Shown in pieces: positions 59,686 to 64,000 of a DNA stretch of 64,000 nt (positions are counted from its first letter, which is position 1; each line of letters opens with the position of its first letter). Location: the NCBI RefSeq assembly GCF_016907255.1, contig NZ_JAFBBQ010000001.1:620001-684000 (forward strand), read 5' to 3'. The notes under the pieces are model-generated. The model worked only from the letters and a program-made list of their open reading frames with translations. It made no database searches and was not told the origin of the DNA. Made by a program: the position numbers and the translations under genes. This stretch comes from Microbacterium keratanolyticum (GTDB lineage Bacteria; Actinomycetota; Actinomycetes; Actinomycetales; Microbacteriaceae).

Positions 59686-60849
59686 ATGACGAACATGAAG
59701 GATCGCACCCTCACCTCCTCCGGCTTCTGGGTGAGCCAGGAGGCTCCGATCGAGTGTGAGAACCCAACCCCCACCCCGAAGGCTCCGGCACCGGACATCC
59801 TGCGCTGCGCGTACATGGAGCTGATCGTCACCGATCTCGCCGCATCCCGGCAGTTCTATGTCGACGTCCTCGGCCTGTACGTCACGGAGGAGGACGACGA
59901 GGCGATCTACCTCCGTTCGACCGAGGAGTTCATCCACCACAACCTCATCCTGCGCAAGGGTGAGCTCGCCGCCGTGCGTGCGTTCTCGTACCGCGTGCGC
60001 ACGCCGGAGGACCTCGACAAGGCCGTGGCGTTCTTCACGGAGCTCGGCTGCGAGGTCCGTCGTGAGAAGGATGGCTTCGTCAAGGGCATCGGCGACTCGG
60101 TGCGTGTGATAGACCCACTCGGCTTCCCGTACGAGTTCTTCTACCAGTCCGAGCACGTCGAGCGGATGTCGTGGCGCTACGACCTGCACATCCCCGGTGA
60201 GCTCGTGCGTCTGGACCACTTCAACCAGATCACCCCCGATGTCCCGCGTGCCGTGAAGTACATGCAGGACCTGGGCTTCCGCGTCACGGAGGACATCCAG
60301 GACGAGGAGGGCACGGTCTACGCCGCGTGGATGCGCCGCAAGCCCACCGTGCACGATACCGCCATGACCGGCGGCGACGGCCCGCGCATGCACCACGTGT
60401 GCTTCGCGACGCACGAGAAGCACAACATCCTGGCGATCTGCGACAAGCTCGGCGCGCTCCGCCGCTCGGATGCGATCGAGCGCGGCCCCGGCCGCCACGG
60501 TGTCTCCAACGCGTTCTACCTGTACCTGCGCGACCCTGACGGCCACCGCGTCGAGATCTACACGCAGGACTACTACACCGGCGACCCCGACAACCCCGTG
60601 GTCACCTGGGACGTGCACGACAACCAGCGCCGCGACTGGTGGGGCAACCCGGTCGTTCCCTCCTGGTACACCGACGGCAGCCTGGTGCTCGACCTCGACG
60701 GCAACCCGCAGCCCGTCGTCGCGCGCACCGACTCCTCCGAGATGGCGGTGACGATCGGCGCCGACGGCTTCTCGTACACGCGCGCCGCCGACGACGAGGC
60801 CATGCCCGAATGGAAGCAGGGCGAGTACAAGCTGGGCCACCAGCTCTAA
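59686..60849 (+). CDS. hpaD: 3,4-dihydroxyphenylacetate 2,3-dioxygenase (homoprotocatechuate dioxygenase)
   Basis: 387-residue extradiol ring-cleavage dioxygenase of the VOC type. The 2-His-1-Glu metal site is seen in RLDHFNQITPD, MHHVCFATHEK and HRVEIYTQDYY, as in the Brevibacterium and Arthrobacter enzymes (Fe or Mn). Other family features are AFYLYLRDPDG and the C-terminal lid (WWGNPVVPSWYTDGSLVLDL). AAGGA is seven bases before ATG 59686. A 21-bp inverted repeat lies in the gap before hpaH. Confidence 0.93.
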   Translation: MTNMKDRTLTSSGFWVSQEAPIECENPTPTPKAPAPDILRCAYMELIVTDLAASRQFYVDVLGLYVTEEDDEAIYLRSTEEFIHHNLILRKGELAAVRAFSYRVRTPEDLDKAVAFFTELGCEVRREKDGFVKGIGDSVRVIDPLGFPYEFFYQSEHVERMSWRYDLHIPGELVRLDHFNQITPDVPRAVKYMQDLGFRVTEDIQDEEGTVYAAWMRRKPTVHDTAMTGGDGPRMHHVCFATHEKHNILAICDKLGALRRSDAIERGPGRHGVSNAFYLYLRDPDGHRVEIYTQDYYTGDPDNPVVTWDVHDNQRRDWWGNPVVPSWYTDGSLVLDLDGNPQPVVARTDSSEMAVTIGADGFSYTRAADDEAMPEWKQGEYKLGHQL

Positions 60850-60859
60850 CCCCCACCCC

Positions 60860-60919
60860 ATCGAGTGGTCAGTTTCGGCACCATTTCGCTCGAGAACCTG
60901 CCGAAACTGACCACTCGAT
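60860..60919. repeat. 21-bp-arm inverted repeat between hpaD and hpaH
   Basis: The 21 bases 60860-60880 (beginning ATCGAGTGGTCAG and ending TTTCGGCA) are the exact reverse complement of 60899-60919, with an 18-base spacer. Ten bases remain on the hpaD side and 17 on the hpaH side, so it fills the gap. It may be a REP/MITE-like mobile repeat or a hairpin that tunes the downstream genes. A perfect 21-bp stem is much longer than the usual terminator here. Confidence 0.8.
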
Positions 60920-60936
60920 TCACAGAAGGAGGACGG

Positions 60937-61722
60937 ATGCTGTCACCAGAAGACATCTCGCAGATCGCAGCCGAGCTCGCTGAGGCCGACCGCACGCACG
61001 GCGTGATTCCGCGCATCACCGCGCGCTATCCGGAGGCCACGGTCGAGGACTCGTACGCGATCCAGGGCGTCTGGCGCGACCAGCAGGTCGCGGCCGGCCG
61101 CACCCTCGTGGGCCGCAAGATCGGCCTCACCTCGAAGGCCATGCAGCAGGCGACGGGAATCTCCGAGCCCGACTACGGCGTCATGTTCGACGACACGGTC
61201 TACCGCTCGGGAGATGAGATCCCCGTCGATCATTTCTCGAACGTGCGGATCGAGGTCGAGCTGGCGTTCGTGCTCAAGACGCCTCTCGAGGGTCCGGACT
61301 GCACGCTCGAGGACGCACTGGCTGCGATCGACTACGCGGTCCCGGCGCTGGAGGTCCTGAACTCGCACATCGAACTCGAAGGGCGCACGATCGTCGACAC
61401 GATCAGCGACAACGCCGCCTACGGGGCGATGGTGCTCGGTGATGTGCACAAGCGCCCGGATGAGATCGACCTGCGCTGGGTTCCGGGGCTCCTGTTCAAG
61501 AACGGCGAGATCGAGGAGACCGGAGTGGCCGCGGGCGTGCTCAACCACCCCGCAACCGGTGTCGCCTGGCTCGCCAACAAGTTCCATCAGCACGGCTCCC
61601 GTCTCGAAGCAGGAGAGATCATCCTGGCGGGGTCCTTCACACGGCCCATGTGGGTGTCTCGTGGCGACCAGGTGCTGTGCGACTACGGACCGATGGGAAC
61701 GATCGAATGCCACTTCATCTGA
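60937..61722 (+). CDS. hpaH: 2-oxo-hept-4-ene-1,7-dioate hydratase
   Basis: 261-residue FAH-fold hydratase of the MhpD/HpaH group that adds water to 2-oxohept-4-ene-1,7-dioate. Residues include [17 protein letters not shown], the metal-binding [26 protein letters not shown] and NDNAAYG-like [19 protein letters not shown] precedes ATG 60937. Its end overlaps hpaI by 16 bases. The upstream extension through the inverted repeat is non-family sequence and was rejected. Confidence 0.92.
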   Translation: MLSPEDISQIAAELAEADRTHGVIPRITARYPEATVEDSYAIQGVWRDQQVAAGRTLVGRKIGLTSKAMQQATGISEPDYGVMFDDTVYRSGDEIPVDHFSNVRIEVELAFVLKTPLEGPDCTLEDALAAIDYAVPALEVLNSHIELEGRTIVDTISDNAAYGAMVLGDVHKRPDEIDLRWVPGLLFKNGEIEETGVAAGVLNHPATGVAWLANKFHQHGSRLEAGEIILAGSFTRPMWVSRGDQVLCDYGPMGTIECHFI

Positions 61723-62510
61723 GCCCGTCCTTTCGTGAGGCCCTCGCGGCGTCCGAACGTGCGCTCATCGGCATGTGGGGGTGTGCGGGCAGCTCTGTCA
61801 TGACCGAGATCGCCGCAGGCTCGGGTCTGGACTGGCTGCTGATCGACATGGAGCACTCGGCGAACACGCTCGACAGCGTGCAGTCTCAGTTGCAGGTCAC
61901 CGCGGCCTACCCGATCACGCCGCTCGTTCGTGTGCCGTGGAACGACCAGGTGCTCATCAAGCAGGTGCTCGATCTGGGCGCGCAGAACCTGATCGTGCCG
62001 ATGGTCTCCTCCGCTGCGGAAGCCGAAGCCGCCGTCCGCGCCATGCACTACCCGCCGAAGGGCGTCCGCGGCGTCGGCAGCGCTCTGGCCCGGAGCGCAC
62101 GCTGGAACCGCGTCGAGAACTATCTCGCCGAGGCATCCGCGCACATCTCGCTCACGGTGCAGATCGAGACGACCGCGGGGGTCGAGGCTGCGGCCGAGAT
62201 CGCCGCCGTCGACGGCGTCGATGCGGTGTTCGTCGGTCCGTCCGACCTTGCCGCGTCCATGGGGTATCTCGGTCAGCAGACGCACCCCGAGGTGCTCGCC
62301 GCTGTGGCCCGCACCTTCGCCGCGGTCGCAGCCGCAGGCACGCCGGTCGGCGTCAACGCCTTCGATCCGATCGCCGCCGAGTCGTACATCGCCGAAGGTG
62401 CGGATTTCGTCGCCGTCGGGGCGGATGTCGCACTGCTGGCCCGCGCCTCGGAGGCGCTGGCCGCACGGTTCATCCCCTCGTCCGACGACGCCGGTCGCGC
62501 GAGCTACTGA
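61707..62510 (+). CDS. hpaI: 4-hydroxy-2-oxoheptane-1,7-dioate aldolase
   Basis: 267-residue class II aldolase that cleaves to pyruvate and succinate semialdehyde. LLIDMEHSANTLD holds the catalytic His and Glu region, VRVPWNDQVLIKQVLDLGA, VQIETTAGVEAA and AVFVGPSDLAASMG follow, which is the HpaI pattern. ATG 61707 lies inside hpaH. It ends the homoprotocatechuate operon before a strong hairpin. Confidence 0.93.
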   Translation: MPLHLSPSFREALAASERALIGMWGCAGSSVMTEIAAGSGLDWLLIDMEHSANTLDSVQSQLQVTAAYPITPLVRVPWNDQVLIKQVLDLGAQNLIVPMVSSAAEAEAAVRAMHYPPKGVRGVGSALARSARWNRVENYLAEASAHISLTVQIETTAGVEAAAEIAAVDGVDAVFVGPSDLAASMGYLGQQTHPEVLAAVARTFAAVAAAGTPVGVNAFDPIAAESYIAEGADFVAVGADVALLARASEALAARFIPSSDDAGRASY

Positions 62511-62519
62511 CGCGCAGAG

Positions 62520-62547
62520 ACTCGGGGTGAGGTGTCCAATCGACGCC

Positions 62548-62558
<11 letters not shown>
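62520..62558. terminator. bidirectional terminator between hpaI and thiF-like gene
   Basis: ACTCGGGGTGAGG (62520-62532) pairs perfectly over 13 bases with CCTCACCCCGAGT (62546-62558) across a 13-base loop. It lies in a convergent gap of 37 bases; the right arm includes the stop codon of the thiF-like gene, so each strand could use it. Confidence 0.75.

Positions 62559-64000
<1,442 letters not shown>

Noticed and set aside
60865..60936. N-terminal extension of HpaH through the inverted repeat
   Set aside because: The open frame starts inside the repeat and adds residues not seen in the family; ATG 60937 has an ideal AAGGAGG site.

Overview
The window is about 64 kb of GC-rich DNA (roughly 65-70 % by eye) with many GTG starts, AAGGAGG-type ribosome binding sites and dense ATGA-overlapping operons. 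Together with an actinobacterial style of paa and hpa genes this suggests a high-GC Gram-positive of the Microbacteriaceae (Microbacterium-like). The genus is an inference; no rRNA or tRNA gene was seen. No CRISPR array, insertion sequence or phage gene was recognised.

Layout. (1) 0-19.2 kb: an aerobic phenylacetate-degradation locus in two halves. The first has the end of a 2-oxo acid dehydrogenase E1 beta gene, its E2, then thiolase, enoyl-CoA hydratase, 3-hydroxyacyl-CoA dehydrogenase and PaaZ. The second has PaaI divergent from PaaABCDE-PaaG. About 7 kb of unrelated genes lies between them: a PD-(D/E)XK nuclease-like protein of lower GC, a RecQ helicase with a phosphoribosyltransferase-like tail, glutaminase, an MFS permease and a pentapeptide-repeat protein. 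A TetR/PaaR-type operator lies in the paaI-paaA gap. No phenylacetate-CoA ligase or paaR gene is in view. (2) 19.2-20.3 kb: a small membrane protein and a purine-type phosphoribosyltransferase.

(3) 20.3-42.2 kb: the most unusual part, a large catabolic and transport island. It carries an amidase with a tiny GatC/AtzG-like partner, an amidohydrolase, two PuuE/imidase-type polysaccharide-deacetylase-fold hydrolases, an Asp/Glu-racemase-fold enzyme with an arylmalonate-decarboxylase-like active site, an HTH-cupin regulator, an HpcH/HpaI aldolase, a cupin, an isochorismatase-fold amidase, a complete Dpp/Opp-type ABC importer, a class IV aminotransferase, a formamidase/acetamidase, a dihydropyrimidinase/hydantoinase and an MFS permease. 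It also holds two copies of a two-gene metallo-beta-lactamase-fold pair. In each pair one protein keeps a flavodiiron-like H-x-E-x-x-H site and the other has lost its histidines; one of the degenerate partners is interrupted by a frameshift. Three promoters in this island carry CTTCA/TGAAG inverted repeats, and a similar sequence lies in the leader of the HTH-cupin gene, so these probably form one regulon. The enzyme set points to import and stepwise opening of an amide, imide or hydantoin-like compound; the substrate is not known.

(4) 42.2-51.8 kb: a thiamine-diphosphate enzyme preceded by a structured, riboswitch-like leader, a PhzF-like protein, a VOC protein, a two-component system with an ABC exporter, and a 3-hydroxybenzoate 4-monooxygenase-like flavoprotein divergent from an IclR regulator with two well-phased operators between them. 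(5) 51.8-54.5 kb: a secreted peptidase-like lipoprotein and an EamA permease. (6) 54.5-62.5 kb: a homoprotocatechuate meta-cleavage operon (MHS permease, FAH-RraA fusion, GntR regulator, HpaE, HpaD, HpaH, HpaI) without hpaBC or a separate hpaF. (7) 62.5-64 kb: a ThiF/MoeZ-like protein and the end of thiG.

Overall the window is an aromatic- and amide-degrading region of a soil or plant-associated actinobacterium.
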